64,000 nucleotides of DNA from Chryseobacterium sp. 7 (GCF_003663845.1 NZ_RCCA01000001.1:1488001-1552000), one strand, 5' to 3'. Positions 46,798 through 55,075 are shown, counted from the stretch's first letter. Numbers and translations: made by a program. Notes: generated from the letters alone by a model not told the origin.

Positions 46798-46977
46798 ATG
46801 AAAAATGCTAAAAAACTGAGAAAACAAGACTTGAAAAATATTACAGGAGGAATAAGCGGTAATCCGGATCTGTCTCTTTGTGGATGCAGCTGTTCAGGAT
46901 CTGTAACAGGACCTTGGTATTGTGTACAGTATATCGGTTGCCCGCAGGTATATACTTGTGGTGAAGCCGCAATCTAA
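46798..46977 (+). CDS. Bacteriocin-like peptide with GG leader and cysteine-rich core
   Basis: 59 residues, found by eye. The leader MKNAKKLRKQDLKNITGG has the double-glycine end (Gly17-Gly18) typical of peptides cut and exported by C39-peptidase ABC transporters; the leader style matches short Chryseobacterium bacteriocin-like proteins I recall. The core (about 41 residues) has six Cys, at 28, 30, 32, 42, 48 and 54, including a CGCSC cluster, so disulfides, metal binding or modification are possible. It has its own promoter and terminator. No transporter or modification enzyme lies in the window. Function as a bacteriocin is unproven. Confidence 0.75.
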   Translation: MKNAKKLRKQDLKNITGGISGNPDLSLCGCSCSGSVTGPWYCVQYIGCPQVYTCGEAAI

Positions 46978-47021
46978 AGAAAATTATTTCAATTAGAAAT
47001 AAACATTTCCACATTTAATAT

Positions 47022-47060
47022 GCAGAACCCTTTTGATTTCAAAAGGTTTCTGCTCTTTTT
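47022..47060. terminator. Bidirectional terminator between the peptide gene and yeiH
   Basis: GCAGAA-C-CCTTTTGA pairs with TCAAAAGG-T-TTCTGC (one internal mismatch), followed by CTCTTTTT. The convergent yeiH gene ends at its edge. Confidence 0.85.
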
Positions 47061-47994
47061 AATGAATAATGTAAAGAAGACTGCCAATACTTATCGTTAC
47101 CCATAGGATAACAGCCATAAGTAAAGGTTTTAATCCAATAGACTTCAGCGTTTGAATAGAAAGCGTAGAACCAATGAAAAATAAAGTCAGATTCAGTCCG
47201 GATTTTGCCAAAACAGTAATAGAACTACTGAAACGGTCAGGAAACGGGAAATAAGTATTCAGGAGAATGGCCACAATAAAATAACCGATAAACCAGGGAA
47301 TCTTTATTTTAGAGTCTTTGCTTTTAAAAATAAACATTGTGATCAGTGAAACAGGAATAATCCATAAAGCGCGGGCTAATTTCACAGTAGTTGCTATTTT
47401 TAAGGCTTCATTTCCATATTTGCTGGCTGCACCTACTACAGAACTTGTATCATGAATTCCTACCGCACACCAAAGTCCAAACTGCTCCTGCGAAAGATTG
47501 AGAAGATGTCCTATAGCAGGATAAACAAACAGAGCAATAGAATTTAATGTAAAAACAATGGCCAATGCAAGAGAAATCTGTTTTGTACTGGGCTTAATAA
47601 TAGGAGAGACGGCTGCAATGGCACTCCCGCCACAAATAGCGGTTCCCGCAGAAAGAAGATAAGACAAAGGCCTTTCCAGTTTAAATACTTTTCCCAAGAA
47701 ATATCCCAAAACCATTACTGTAACAATACTTACAACTGTTAACATCAAACCTGTTTTCCCGGCATGAAGCGCTTCATCCAGTTTCAGCCCGAATCCCAGG
47801 CCAACAATTGAAATCTGTAGCAACAAATGAATATAGTGATGGAGATGCTTTTCAAAAGGATTTCCTATGAAAACAGCCAGTCCAAATCCCAAAGTAAGGG
47901 CTATAGGTGAAGATATAAATGGAGTAAGGCACAAAATAGCCAATACAATAAAAAAAACTTTCCGTGTCATTTCATTTTGAATGAAATCTTTCAT
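47059..47994 (-). CDS. yeiH: YeiH-family (UPF0324) putative exporter
   Basis: 311 residues from MKDFIQNEMTRKVFF at 47994; a longer frame from 48021 adds nine residues (MMQILKVRI). About ten membrane helices. Family features include LHLLLQISIVGLGFGL-like HYIHLLLQISIVGLGFGLKL, SAGTAICGGSAIAAVSPIIK (about residues 130-149), AVGIHDTSSVVGAA and NLTLFFIGSTLS. UPF0324 proteins have been called sulfate exporters or linked to sulfite/cysteine responses. An adjacent LysR regulator is the usual partner (YeiE in E. coli). Confidence 0.88.
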   Translation of the reverse strand: MKDFIQNEMTRKVFFIVLAILCLTPFISSPIALTLGFGLAVFIGNPFEKHLHHYIHLLLQISIVGLGFGLKLDEALHAGKTGLMLTVVSIVTVMVLGYFLGKVFKLERPLSYLLSAGTAICGGSAIAAVSPIIKPSTKQISLALAIVFTLNSIALFVYPAIGHLLNLSQEQFGLWCAVGIHDTSSVVGAASKYGNEALKIATTVKLARALWIIPVSLITMFIFKSKDSKIKIPWFIGYFIVAILLNTYFPFPDRFSSSITVLAKSGLNLTLFFIGSTLSIQTLKSIGLKPLLMAVILWVTISIGSLLYIIH

Positions 47995-48090
47995 AATGCG
48001 AACTTTTAAAATCTGCATCAAAATTCCGGAAAATACTATTACTAAGTAAATCGTATTTTGTTATATTGGATAACTAAAAGTTATATCTTT

Positions 48091-48155
48091 GCTTATTGCT
48101 TATTGCTTATTGCTTATTGCTTATTGCTTATTGCTTATTGCTTATTGCTTATTGC
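48091..48155. repeat. Tandem repeat: nine copies of the heptamer GCTTATT
   Basis: Nine perfect uninterrupted units (48091-48153) and a partial tenth (GC). It lies between the LysR stop (48159-48161) and the yeiH start (47994). Perfect short-unit arrays of this length usually vary in copy number by slippage. No ORF crosses it, so any effect would be on spacing, transcript structure or read-through to yeiH. Confidence 0.97.
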
Positions 48156-48158
48156 CTG

Positions 48159-49034
48159 TCACTCTGCAAACCTCAGAAAAAGTTTGATCAGTTCGGATTG
48201 TTCACCTTTAGGTAAGATAAAGTGAAAATCTCTTTCAATACTGAAATTTTTAATGTCAATCACTGTAAGGACATTGTTTTTCAGTTCGTTCAAGATGGTG
48301 CTGATAGAAAGAAAGGCCATACATTCTGAATGGAGAAGGTAATTTTTAATACTTTCACTGCTTCCCAGCTGCATAACAGTATTGAGTTCATGGATATTGA
48401 TTTCCTTTTCTTTAAGCCTGTTTTGAATAAATTCCAGTGTCCCTGAGCCTTGCTCTCTGAAAATCAGATCCAGCTGATAAAGATCTTTTAGATTTAATGT
48501 TTTATGAGCAAGGGGATGATCTGATTTTGCAGCCAGAACAATTTCATCCGGCTTAAATGTTTTATATTCAAAATAAGAAGACTGTGATTCTCCTTCAATA
48601 ATGCCCAGGTCAATCTTTTCCTCTTTTAAAAGGGTAGAGATGGTTTCCGTATTTCCCGTAAGCAGCTCAATCTTAATATCTTTATAATAAGAATTGAATT
48701 TAGCCAGAATTTCCGGTAAAATATACTGAGCAACCGTTGTACTTGCTCCGATAATCAGCTTTCCCTTATGCTGTTGATTAATCTGACTGATCTCAAATTC
48801 CATATCACGATAGATATTTCTGATCTTCTCTGCATGTTCAAACAAAATCTTTCCACTTTGAGTCAATTGGATTGAAGTTCCTTTACGGTCAAATAATTTA
48901 GCGCTTATCTGATTTTCAATCTCTTTAATGTGCTTGGTAACAGCAGGTTGAGAAATGTGAAGCTCTTCTGAAGCCTTTGTAAAACTTAACCGGGAAGCAA
49001 CCGTATGGAAAACTTTTAATCTGTAATCGAACAT
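48159..49034 (-). CDS. LysR-family transcriptional regulator (YeiE/CysB-like group)
   Basis: 291 residues. The N-terminal winged HTH is FHTVASRLSFTKASEELHIS plus QPAVTKHIKEIE (about residues 9-41); the effector domain starts at GKLIIGASTTVAQYILPEIL (about 92-111) and contains NTETISTLLKEEKIDLGIIEG (shortened: LLKEEKIDLGIIEG) and EPFIFREQGSG-like LDLIFREQGSGTLEF, which is typical of CysB/CbbR-type proteins binding small anions. It is co-directional with yeiH, about 137 bases and a heptamer array upstream of it, and probably controls it. Confidence 0.9.
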   Translation of the reverse strand: MFDYRLKVFHTVASRLSFTKASEELHISQPAVTKHIKEIENQISAKLFDRKGTSIQLTQSGKILFEHAEKIRNIYRDMEFEISQINQQHKGKLIIGASTTVAQYILPEILAKFNSYYKDIKIELLTGNTETISTLLKEEKIDLGIIEGESQSSYFEYKTFKPDEIVLAAKSDHPLAHKTLNLKDLYQLDLIFREQGSGTLEFIQNRLKEKEINIHELNTVMQLGSSESIKNYLLHSECMAFLSISTILNELKNNVLTVIDIKNFSIERDFHFILPKGEQSELIKLFLRFAE

Positions 49035-49061
49035 GTGGTAAAATTACGAATTATAGTTGGA

Positions 49062-49170
49062 AGTGGAGAAGAGGAGCTGGTGAGTTTGAGGGTGGGAGGG
49101 TTTGAGAGTTTAATGTTTAGAGTTTAACGTTATGGATAACTAGTAACTAAAATAACTTGCAACCAGCAAC
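49062..49170. repeat. Low-complexity intergenic spacer between clcF and lysR
   Basis: GGAGAAGAGGAGCTGGTGAG, GGTGGGAGGGTTTGAGAG and TTTAATGTTTAGAGTTTAACG words run into AACTTGCAACCAGCAACTT. The first part is purine-rich on the plus strand and the last part pyrimidine/A-rich, as in the other spacers. There is no ORF. Confidence 0.45.
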
Positions 49171-50478
49171 TTATAAAAAATCCGAAACAGATTTATCCTG
49201 CTGGCTTTCAAATCTTCTGTTTTTCGCTTCTCCGATTTTCTGTTTGGAATAAATACTGTTGTGACCGGAAAGGAGATAAGAGACAACACAGGCAATCGCT
49301 ACATACACCCCACATTCAGCTCCGAATAATTCAATTCCCATCAGCATGCAGGCCAAAGGGGTATTGGTAGCTCCGGCAAATACAGCTACAAATCCCATCC
49401 CGGCCAATAATCCGAAAGGTAACGGAATAAAAAGTGATAAGGCACTGCCCAAAGTGGCTCCAATGAAGAACAAAGGGGTAACTTCACCACCTTTAAATCC
49501 GGCTGAAAGGGTAACGATAGTGAAAATCATTTTTAAAGCAAAATCATATAGCGGAAGCTGCTTTTCAAAAGATTCTAGAATCACGGGGACTCCTAATCCA
49601 ATGTAACGGGTTGTCCCCATTGCAAAAACTGCCAGAGCAATAATAATTCCACCTACAACAGGGCGAAGCGGAGGATATTTAATTTTTGATTTGAACACTG
49701 AGCCCATCCAATGGATAATTTTACTGAAGGCGGCCGCACATATTCCAAATGCTATTCCCGCCAGAATACTGTATATGATTGGTAAAAACTCTAGTTTTGG
49801 AATAAAATCGATATGATAATGAGTATGTTTTACATTCCAGAGATTAGTGGCCCAGTCTGCCAGAATTGCGGAAGCAAATGCGGGGAAAATAGCATTGTAT
49901 CGAATTCTTCCGATCAGAAAAACTTCAAGACCAAAAACCGCTCCTGCCAGCGGAGTTCCGAAAACCGAGCCAAATCCGGCAGCAATAGCCGCAATAATCA
50001 GTATTTTTCTTTCGTTTCGGTCAAGCTTAAAAGGTTTTGTAAGCTGATCGGCGATAGCTCCTGCCATTTGAAGTGCTGTTCCTTCACGACCTGCTGAACC
50101 TCCGAAAAAATGAGTGACAATGGTTCCGAGATATACAAAAGGAGCCATCTTAAAAGGAATTATTTCCCCGGGTTCATGAATCGTATCTATCAACAGGTTA
50201 TTTCCTGCTTCCACATCTTTCCCGAAGTAATAATAAAGAAGCCCTATCAGGAATCCGGCTACAGGAAGCAATGCAATCAGCCAGAGATGATTTTCCCTGA
50301 AATTGGTTGCCCACTCCAGAGATTGAAGAAAACCAGCAGAAGCTGTCCCAACTAAACCTCCAATAATGGTACTGATACACAGCCATTTTAAAATATAGGG
50401 TAAAGCCGGAAATTTTCTGAAGAAAAAATGAGTGTGAAAAATTAATTTTTTACCTGGTGTTCTTTGACTTTTTGACAT
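49171..50478 (-). CDS. CLC-type fluoride/proton antiporter
   Basis: 435 residues, CLC fold with about 10-12 membrane helices, inner membrane. The proton-glutamate motif is GGSAGREGTALQMAG (Glu132). Where chloride CLCs have GSGIP, this protein has GKDVEAGNNLLIDTI (GNN near residues 92-94), as I recall for CLC-F fluoride exporters; GGEVTPLFFIGATLGSAL occupies the GxFxP position. A fluoride riboswitch lies directly upstream, which independently supports fluoride as substrate. It would protect the cell from fluoride by exporting it in exchange for protons. Start MSKSQRTPGK at 50478. Confidence 0.9.
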   Translation of the reverse strand: MSKSQRTPGKKLIFHTHFFFRKFPALPYILKWLCISTIIGGLVGTASAGFLQSLEWATNFRENHLWLIALLPVAGFLIGLLYYYFGKDVEAGNNLLIDTIHEPGEIIPFKMAPFVYLGTIVTHFFGGSAGREGTALQMAGAIADQLTKPFKLDRNERKILIIAAIAAGFGSVFGTPLAGAVFGLEVFLIGRIRYNAIFPAFASAILADWATNLWNVKHTHYHIDFIPKLEFLPIIYSILAGIAFGICAAAFSKIIHWMGSVFKSKIKYPPLRPVVGGIIIALAVFAMGTTRYIGLGVPVILESFEKQLPLYDFALKMIFTIVTLSAGFKGGEVTPLFFIGATLGSALSLFIPLPFGLLAGMGFVAVFAGATNTPLACMLMGIELFGAECGVYVAIACVVSYLLSGHNSIYSKQKIGEAKNRRFESQQDKSVSDFL

Positions 50479-50484
50479 AATAAT

Positions 50485-50520
50485 CCTGATTAGTTATTTG
50501 TTAATAATCTTTTAATCAGG
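50485..50520 (-). promoter_or_regulatory. Possible expression platform hairpin of the fluoride riboswitch
   Basis: CCTGATTA and TAATCAGG (8 bp) enclose a 20-base AT-rich loop and end only six bases from the clcF ATG. The first arm overlaps the 3' end of the riboswitch core (…GACGCCTGATT), so ligand binding and this hairpin could compete and mask the start region. There is no T-run, so control of translation is more likely than termination. Confidence 0.5.
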
Positions 50521-50570
50521 CGTCATCAGCTTTTGTAAAGCGGTTGGGTAAGGAAGAACACCATTTCCTT
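50514..50570 (-). promoter_or_regulatory. Fluoride (crcB-motif) riboswitch
   Basis: Read on the minus strand the RNA contains ATGGTGTTCTTCC, then CCCAACCGC and, after a short AAAG-containing linker, CTGATGACGCCT. These are the conserved 5' segment (GAUGGnGUUC), the middle AACCGC and the 3' CUGAUGACGCCU of the fluoride aptamer, in the right order and spacing. It precedes the CLC-F gene by about 35 bases. Fluoride binding is expected to turn expression on. Confidence 0.93.
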
Positions 50571-50627
50571 TGATAATGCAAATATAAAAAGAAGAATCTG
50601 TTTTTCAAAAATAAATTCTTTGTTGCT

Positions 50628-50739
50628 GGTTGTTTTTTTGTTGCTGATTGTTACTGGTTTTACTACAACTTTAAACCTTAAACCTTAAACTTTGAACTTT
50701 AAATATTTAACCTAAAACTCGAAACCTGAATCTCATCTC
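50628..50739. repeat. Low-complexity intergenic spacer
   Basis: GTTGCTGGTTG, TTGTTGCTGATTG on the left; AACTTTAAACCTTAAACC, TTAAACTTTGAACTTTAAAT and CCTAAAACTCGAAACCTGAA on the right. It lies between the fluoride riboswitch promoter region and a co-directional thioesterase gene. The word patterns match 38119 and 49062. Confidence 0.45.
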
Positions 50740-51207
50740 TTACAAAAAAGGCTTCATCTCATCCTCAATCTGAGTTCTCAGCTCCATCAGGCGTTTAGCG
50801 TATAATTCCTGTTGCTTTTCTTCTTCTGTTTCTGGGATCCATTTCGGTACAGGCAGTTTTTTTCCATTTTCGTCTACCGCAACAAAAACAATAATACAGT
50901 GGGTTTTTTTCTCAAAATTAGGCTGTTTCAGGTTTCTGGAAAAGACATTAATGGCGATATGCATGCTGGATATTCCGGTAAAGATCACCTGAGCGTCTAC
51001 TTTTACCACTTCCCCGATTTTGATGGGATCGTAAAAACGGATTCCACCAACGTACACCGTGACAGAATAATTACCACTCCAGGTGGTGGCACATGCATAA
51101 CCGGCCTGGTCAATCCATTTCATAACACTTCCTCCATGTACATTTCCTCCGTAATTAACATCTGAAGGCTCCGAAATAAACTGAAAAGTAATAGGTTTGT
51201 TCTGCAT
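50740..51207 (-). CDS. Acyl-CoA thioesterase, hot-dog fold (YciA/BFIT type)
   Basis: 155 residues. FISEPSDVNYGGNVHGGSVM (residues 10-29) with NxHGG and the KWIDQAGYACATTW helix place it in the single-hot-dog cytosolic acyl-CoA thioesterase group; the Asn and Asp (WID) are the usual catalytic residues. YVGGIRFYDPIKIGEVVKVDA and SMHIAINVF are the following strands. It hydrolyses acyl-CoA to free fatty acid and CoA; chain length is not predictable. Start MQNKPITFQF. Confidence 0.9.
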   Translation of the reverse strand: MQNKPITFQFISEPSDVNYGGNVHGGSVMKWIDQAGYACATTWSGNYSVTVYVGGIRFYDPIKIGEVVKVDAQVIFTGISSMHIAINVFSRNLKQPNFEKKTHCIIVFVAVDENGKKLPVPKWIPETEEEKQQELYAKRLMELRTQIEDEMKPFL

Positions 51208-51328
51208 CTTTATAAAATTTGAATAAAGTTATTTAATAATTTCCAAAGTTTTAGATTAAATCCTACTTTTGAAAGACGAAACCTTCAATAAAAGGGAACT
51301 TTAACCAATAACAGATTTAGAAACAGTA

Positions 51329-51682
51329 ATGAAGAAAGTATTTTATCTCAACACATGTGATACATGCAGAAAAATTTTAGCTCAATTTGACCTTACAGGC
51401 TGGGAACTTCGTGAAATTAAAAAAGAGCCGATCACGAAAGAGGAATTGGCTGAAATGCATAAAAAAACAAAATCATACGAAGCTTTGTTCAGTAAAAAAT
51501 CCACTCAGATCAAATTGAGAGGCCTGGATGTGAAGTCTTTGGCCGAAAAAGATTTTAAAGAATTATTGCTTGATCATTATACTTTCCTGAAAAGGCCTGT
51601 TTTTATAACAGATAAGGAGATTTTCGTCGGGAATGATAAGAAGAACGTTGAAGAATTGCAGAAATTCTTTGGTGTGATATAG
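51329..51682 (+). CDS. ArsC/Spx-family thioredoxin-fold protein
   Basis: 117 residues. YLNTCDTCRKILAQF (residues 6-20) has a CxxC pair at Cys10 and Cys13 at the start of the thioredoxin fold, followed by LREIKKEPITKEELAEMHK and a KRPVFITDKEIFVGND segment (RPxF...VG) typical of ArsC/YffB/Spx-like proteins. Classic ArsC uses one Cys near the N-terminus; the CxxC form is closer to YffB/Spx. Whether it reduces arsenate is not shown, and no ars genes are nearby. Confidence 0.85.
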   Translation: MKKVFYLNTCDTCRKILAQFDLTGWELREIKKEPITKEELAEMHKKTKSYEALFSKKSTQIKLRGLDVKSLAEKDFKELLLDHYTFLKRPVFITDKEIFVGNDKKNVEELQKFFGVI

Positions 51683-51746
51683 CGTATATAGGATTTGGAT
51701 TAGAGATCTATCTCATTTTTGATGTAAAGAACCATTTGAAAAGTAT

Positions 51747-52130
51747 TTGGAGCTTAGAGACCGTTACCATTTTGATCATAGAAATGGCTTAAACTTAATG
51801 ATGACAGGAGATGGGGATGCAGGTGATGAAGATCGACTGTTAAGGCAAGTTGAAAAAGTTTTAAACGTTGATCTTACTTTGTTGTATTTCTGGGATTACA
51901 CCGAAGAATATGAAGGTTTTACAAGTATAGAACCTTTACGAATAAAACTGATTGAACTGGAATATGCGCTAGCAGAAAACCCTGAATTTTATAAAAGAAT
52001 CAGCTGGGGGCACGATGTAGAAGAAGGATATTTGAAAGACAGCTTTATAAAAGATGTCCGCTTTTTCATTGAAAGGCTGAATTTAAATCTTGAAAATGGA
52101 GCTTCTCAGGTAAAATATATTTCAGACTGA
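51747..52130 (+). CDS. Uncharacterised acidic protein with uncertain start
   Basis: 127 residues if started at TTG (51747); the frame is open back to 51723 (KEPFEKYLELRDRYHF...) without an ATG, and the first in-frame ATG is residue 18 (MMTGDGDAGDEDRL), which would cut a segment that looks coding. Acidic and soluble, no family recognised: VEKVLNVDLTLLYFWDYTEE, FYKRISWGHDVEEGYLKDSF. TTG initiation or a 5' truncation would both fit. It ends before a strong bidirectional terminator. Confidence 0.6.
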   Translation: MELRDRYHFDHRNGLNLMMTGDGDAGDEDRLLRQVEKVLNVDLTLLYFWDYTEEYEGFTSIEPLRIKLIELEYALAENPEFYKRISWGHDVEEGYLKDSFIKDVRFFIERLNLNLENGASQVKYISD

Positions 52131-52140
52131 AAAATTTTAT

Positions 52141-52176
52141 AAAATCAGCCCCGCAATTTTTTGCGGGGCTGATTTT
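52141..52176. terminator. Bidirectional terminator before gcvT
   Basis: AAAATCAGCCCCGCAA pairs perfectly (16 bp) with TTGCGGGGCTGATTTT around TTTT. Confidence 0.96.
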
Positions 52177-52202
52177 ATTATTTCTTATATCTTTTGAACA
52201 GA

Positions 52203-53279
52203 TTATACAAAAGGAGCCTTCACCACTTTTGCAGGAATGTTCTTGTTTCTTACCTGAATAAAGATCTCAGATCCTAATTTGAAGTGAGGTTTGTCTACAT
52301 AAGCAAGACCTAAACCTACTTTCTTCATTGGAGACTGTGTTCCGGAAGTTACTTTTCCAATCACATTTCCTTCAGCATCTACTACAGGGTAATCATGTCT
52401 TGGAACTCCTTTGTCTGTCAATTCGAAACCAACTAATTTTCTGCCAACTCCTTCTTCTTTCTGTTTTGCGAAAACATCTTTAGAAACGAAGTCCTTGTCA
52501 AATTTAGTAATCCATCCTAAGCCAGCTTCAATAGGAGAAGTAGTATCATCAATATCATTTCCGTAAAGGCAGAATCCTTTTTCTAATCTTAAAGTATCCC
52601 TGGCAGCCAAACCGCAAGGAATAATTCCTTCTTCTTTACCCGCTTCCATTACAGCATCCCAAAGTTTTTCAGCACTTCCGTTGTTGAAATAGATCTCAAA
52701 ACCTCCGCTTCCTGTGTATCCTGTGTTTGAAATGATTACATCATTTTCTCCTGCAACACTTCCTACAGTGAAATGGTAGTAAGGAATTTCGGAAAGGTTT
52801 ACTTCCGTAAGTTTTTGAAGAATTTCAGTAGCTTTTGGCCCCTGAACTGCCAATAAAGACATTTCGTCAGAAGCATTGGTCATTTTAGCCCCGAAAGTAT
52901 TGTATTTTGAAATATGATTCCAGTCTTTGTCGATGTTAGAAGCGTTTACCACTACGAAATATTTGTGATCTTCCATTTTATAAACGATAAGGTCATCTAC
53001 AATTCCTCCATTTTCGTTTGGAAGGCAAGAATACTGAGCTTTTCCGTTTTCAAGTGCATCTACATTATTCGTAGTTACAAACTGTAAAAGATCTTTTGAA
53101 CCTGGTCCTTCGATGAAAAACTGTCCCATGTGTGAAACATCAAATAATCCTGCTTTTTCTCTTACGGCAAAATGCTCTTCTGTAACCCCTGAATATTGAA
53201 CAGGCATTTCAAAACCTGCGAAAGGTACGATCTTCGCTCCCAAAGAAACATGTTTGTCGTACAAGGCTGTTTTCTTCAT
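52203..53279 (-). CDS. gcvT: Glycine cleavage system aminomethyltransferase (T protein)
   Basis: Transfers the methylene group from the H protein to tetrahydrofolate, releasing ammonia. 358 residues, normal length. [20 protein letters not shown] at the start, then [14 protein letters not shown] (catalytic Asp region), [14 protein letters not shown] (folate-site Glu), [20 protein letters not shown] and the C-terminal [20 protein letters not shown] are hallmarks. Other gcv genes are not adjacent, which is common in this phylum. It follows the small secreted-protein gene by 9 bases, probably in one transcript with idi. Confidence 0.95.
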   Translation of the reverse strand: MKKTALYDKHVSLGAKIVPFAGFEMPVQYSGVTEEHFAVREKAGLFDVSHMGQFFIEGPGSKDLLQFVTTNNVDALENGKAQYSCLPNENGGIVDDLIVYKMEDHKYFVVVNASNIDKDWNHISKYNTFGAKMTNASDEMSLLAVQGPKATEILQKLTEVNLSEIPYYHFTVGSVAGENDVIISNTGYTGSGGFEIYFNNGSAEKLWDAVMEAGKEEGIIPCGLAARDTLRLEKGFCLYGNDIDDTTSPIEAGLGWITKFDKDFVSKDVFAKQKEEGVGRKLVGFELTDKGVPRHDYPVVDAEGNVIGKVTSGTQSPMKKVGLGLAYVDKPHFKLGSEIFIQVRNKNIPAKVVKAPFV

Positions 53280-53288
53280 ATTTAATTT

Positions 53289-53762
53289 TTATTTCTTTAT
53301 TTTAAAACTGTTAAAAGTCTCATTGAATTGGGTCATATAATTTCCGTTCCAGAATTTCTGACCGCAGTTGATGGTAATCAGATACAGATCTTTATCTTTT
53401 TGGAAAGCTTTGGTAATCCAATACAGCTTTCCTTTTTCATCAAAATATTCGTAGAAATATTCTGTATACCCTTTTTTGCTTCTGCTTTCTTTTACTTTAT
53501 TTTCCGGATCGGTAGATTTATTAAGATCCAGAACAAATTTTTTCATTTGTTCCTTCGGAAGTTCCAGCCCGTGGTACTCGGAAATAGTGATTGCTCCTAT
53601 TTCACTTGTTGGAAAAATATTTACAATTTCACTGTCGTTGGTAGATTTCCAGCCTTCGGGAACATTAATAGTGTAATTGGGGCTTTCATATACTTTTGCT
53701 TTTTGGGCAAAGAACAGGCTTCCCGTTATAAGAGCAGAAAAAAACAAGATTTTCTTCATCAT
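53289..53762 (-). CDS. Small secreted protein of unknown function
   Basis: 157 residues. Signal peptide KKILFFSALITGSLFFAQ, then a compact domain: YESPNYTINVPEGWKSTNDS (residues about 25-44; resembles PsbP/DUF1795-like starts), IGAITISEYHGLELPKE, KLYWITKAFQKDKDLYLITI and FNETFNSFKIKK at the end. The pattern FxNYTINVPEGW...FNxxFxSF is found in DUF1795/PsbP-fold proteins, but I could not confirm it. The start overlaps the idi stop by one base. A second in-frame Met follows immediately. Confidence 0.7.
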   Translation of the reverse strand: MMKKILFFSALITGSLFFAQKAKVYESPNYTINVPEGWKSTNDSEIVNIFPTSEIGAITISEYHGLELPKEQMKKFVLDLNKSTDPENKVKESRSKKGYTEYFYEYFDEKGKLYWITKAFQKDKDLYLITINCGQKFWNGNYMTQFNETFNSFKIKK

Positions 53763-54271
53763 TAAAAATGGTGTTTATATTCTTCCAGGATGATTTTGAA
53801 CCATTCTGTAAAGTTTTCAGGAGTTTCAGCAATTTCTTTATCCAGATCTTCCGGAGTAATGAACCGTACTTCTTCCACTTCATCTTTATTCAAATTGAAA
53901 TCAGCTTCATGATTTCCTACAAATACATGATCCAGCTCGTGTTCCCAAAGACCACCGCCTACATCTGCTTTGTAAATAAAATTGAATTTTTCTGAAAGCT
54001 CTGCCTCAATTCCCAGTTCTTCCTTCAGCCTTCGTACCGCTCCTTCCTTATAAGTTTCCCCTTGTCTCGGGTGTGAGCATACCGCATTGGTCCATTGGTT
54101 GGGAGAATGGTACTTTCCTGACGCTCTTTTCTGAAGAAGCATTTCTCCTTTACTGTTGAACAGAAATACAGAAAAAGCACGGTGCAGCAAGCCATTGATG
54201 TGAGCCTGCTGTTTCTCCATCAGCCCTAAAACTTCATCTTCAGGATTTACTAAAACGACAAATTCTTCCAT
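53762..54271 (-). CDS. idi: Isopentenyl-diphosphate delta-isomerase, type I
   Basis: Interconverts IPP and DMAPP for isoprenoids such as menaquinone side chains and carotenoids. 169 residues, Nudix fold. HRAFSVFLFNSKGEMLLQKR (about residues 30-49), WTNAVCSHPRQGE with the catalytic Cys (about 68), RRLKEELGIEAEL Nudix-like helix, and the metal-binding Glu pair in LWEHELDHVF are all present. First gene of the unit idi-(secreted protein)-gcvT. Confidence 0.95.
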   Translation of the reverse strand: MEEFVVLVNPEDEVLGLMEKQQAHINGLLHRAFSVFLFNSKGEMLLQKRASGKYHSPNQWTNAVCSHPRQGETYKEGAVRRLKEELGIEAELSEKFNFIYKADVGGGLWEHELDHVFVGNHEADFNLNKDEVEEVRFITPEDLDKEIAETPENFTEWFKIILEEYKHHF

Positions 54272-54578
54272 TCCTACAAATGTAAGAGTAATAAATGTAT
54301 TTTGGAAATTTTTAGATAAACATCATGCTTTTTGTAATAAGGCCGATGAGACGGAAGAAGAGCAGGCGGCTTACAGATAAATTGATAATTCACTTATAAG
54401 ATTTATTTACCCGAAAGGAAATTAAGGCGAAAAATTTTAACTATTTGCAATAAAATGGCTGGTAAATTATTAATATTATTCTTTAAATAATTTTTTTGCA
54501 GTAAAATTTGAATATAAACTAAAATTGATATAGCCTCATAATGGGAAAAACGCTAACTTTGTTTTTTAATATTTAGTA
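54272..54578. other. Divergent intergenic region
   Basis: 307 bases between divergent idi and the HAD gene. TAACTTTG at 54554-54561 fits the -7 consensus and probably serves the HAD gene, 17 bases before its ATG; no -33 at normal spacing was found. A GC-richer patch at 54340-54372 (GCCGATGAGACGG, GCAGGCGGCTTAC) is unexplained. No ORF, RNA gene or terminator was seen. Confidence 0.5.
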
Positions 54579-54989
54579 ATGGAATTAGAATACATTGAAC
54601 ACATTAGTCCTATTCTAAAGGATGGAATAAAAAATTACTTAATAGATATCGACGGAACCATTACTGATGATGTTCCCAACGAAGAACCGGAAAGAATGGT
54701 TACCTGCGAACCCTATCCTGATGCACTGGAAACCATCAACAAATGGTATGATGAAGGGCACCAGATCTGCTTTTTTACTTCAAGAACCGAGAATCTGAAA
54801 CAAATTACTATCGACTGGCTGGATAAGCATGGTTTCAAATACCACAGCGTGCTTTGCGGAAAACCAAGAGGAGGAAATTACCACTGGATAGATAACCACC
54901 TGGTAAGAGCTACAAGATATAAAGGAAGATTTACGGATTTGGTTGAAAAACAAGTGACCATTGAGGTATTCAAAGAAGACGGAGAATAA
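54579..54989 (+). CDS. Small HAD-superfamily phosphatase-like protein
   Basis: 136 residues. YLIDIDGTITDDVPNEEPER (residues 20-39) is HAD motif I (DxDGT); ICFFTSRTENL (about 62-72) has the motif II Thr/Ser; KPRGGNYHWIDNHLVRATRY supplies the motif III Lys and a motif IV-like Asp. The absence of a cap domain and the size suggest a minimal C0-type HAD acting on a large or sugar-phosphate substrate. The substrate is unknown. It lies 86 bases before serA; a phosphoserine phosphatase role is tempting but the protein is too small to support it. Confidence 0.8.
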   Translation: MELEYIEHISPILKDGIKNYLIDIDGTITDDVPNEEPERMVTCEPYPDALETINKWYDEGHQICFFTSRTENLKQITIDWLDKHGFKYHSVLCGKPRGGNYHWIDNHLVRATRYKGRFTDLVEKQVTIEVFKEDGE

Positions 54990-55075
54990 AAATATAATTC
55001 AAAGATTTAAAGATTAAATGTGAATCAGTTCCTTTAATTTTTAAATCTTTCATTTTTTAATATACTTGATATTTT

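Noticed and set aside
48084..48091. TATCTTTG on the plus strand, preceded by TTTG at 23 bases
   Set aside because: It fits the promoter consensus but points into the heptamer array and antisense to lysR; there is no gene for it. Probably chance in AT-rich DNA.
54579..54989. Phosphoserine phosphatase next to serA
   Set aside because: The protein has HAD motifs but at 136 residues lacks the cap domain of SerB; it is kept as a HAD protein of unknown substrate.
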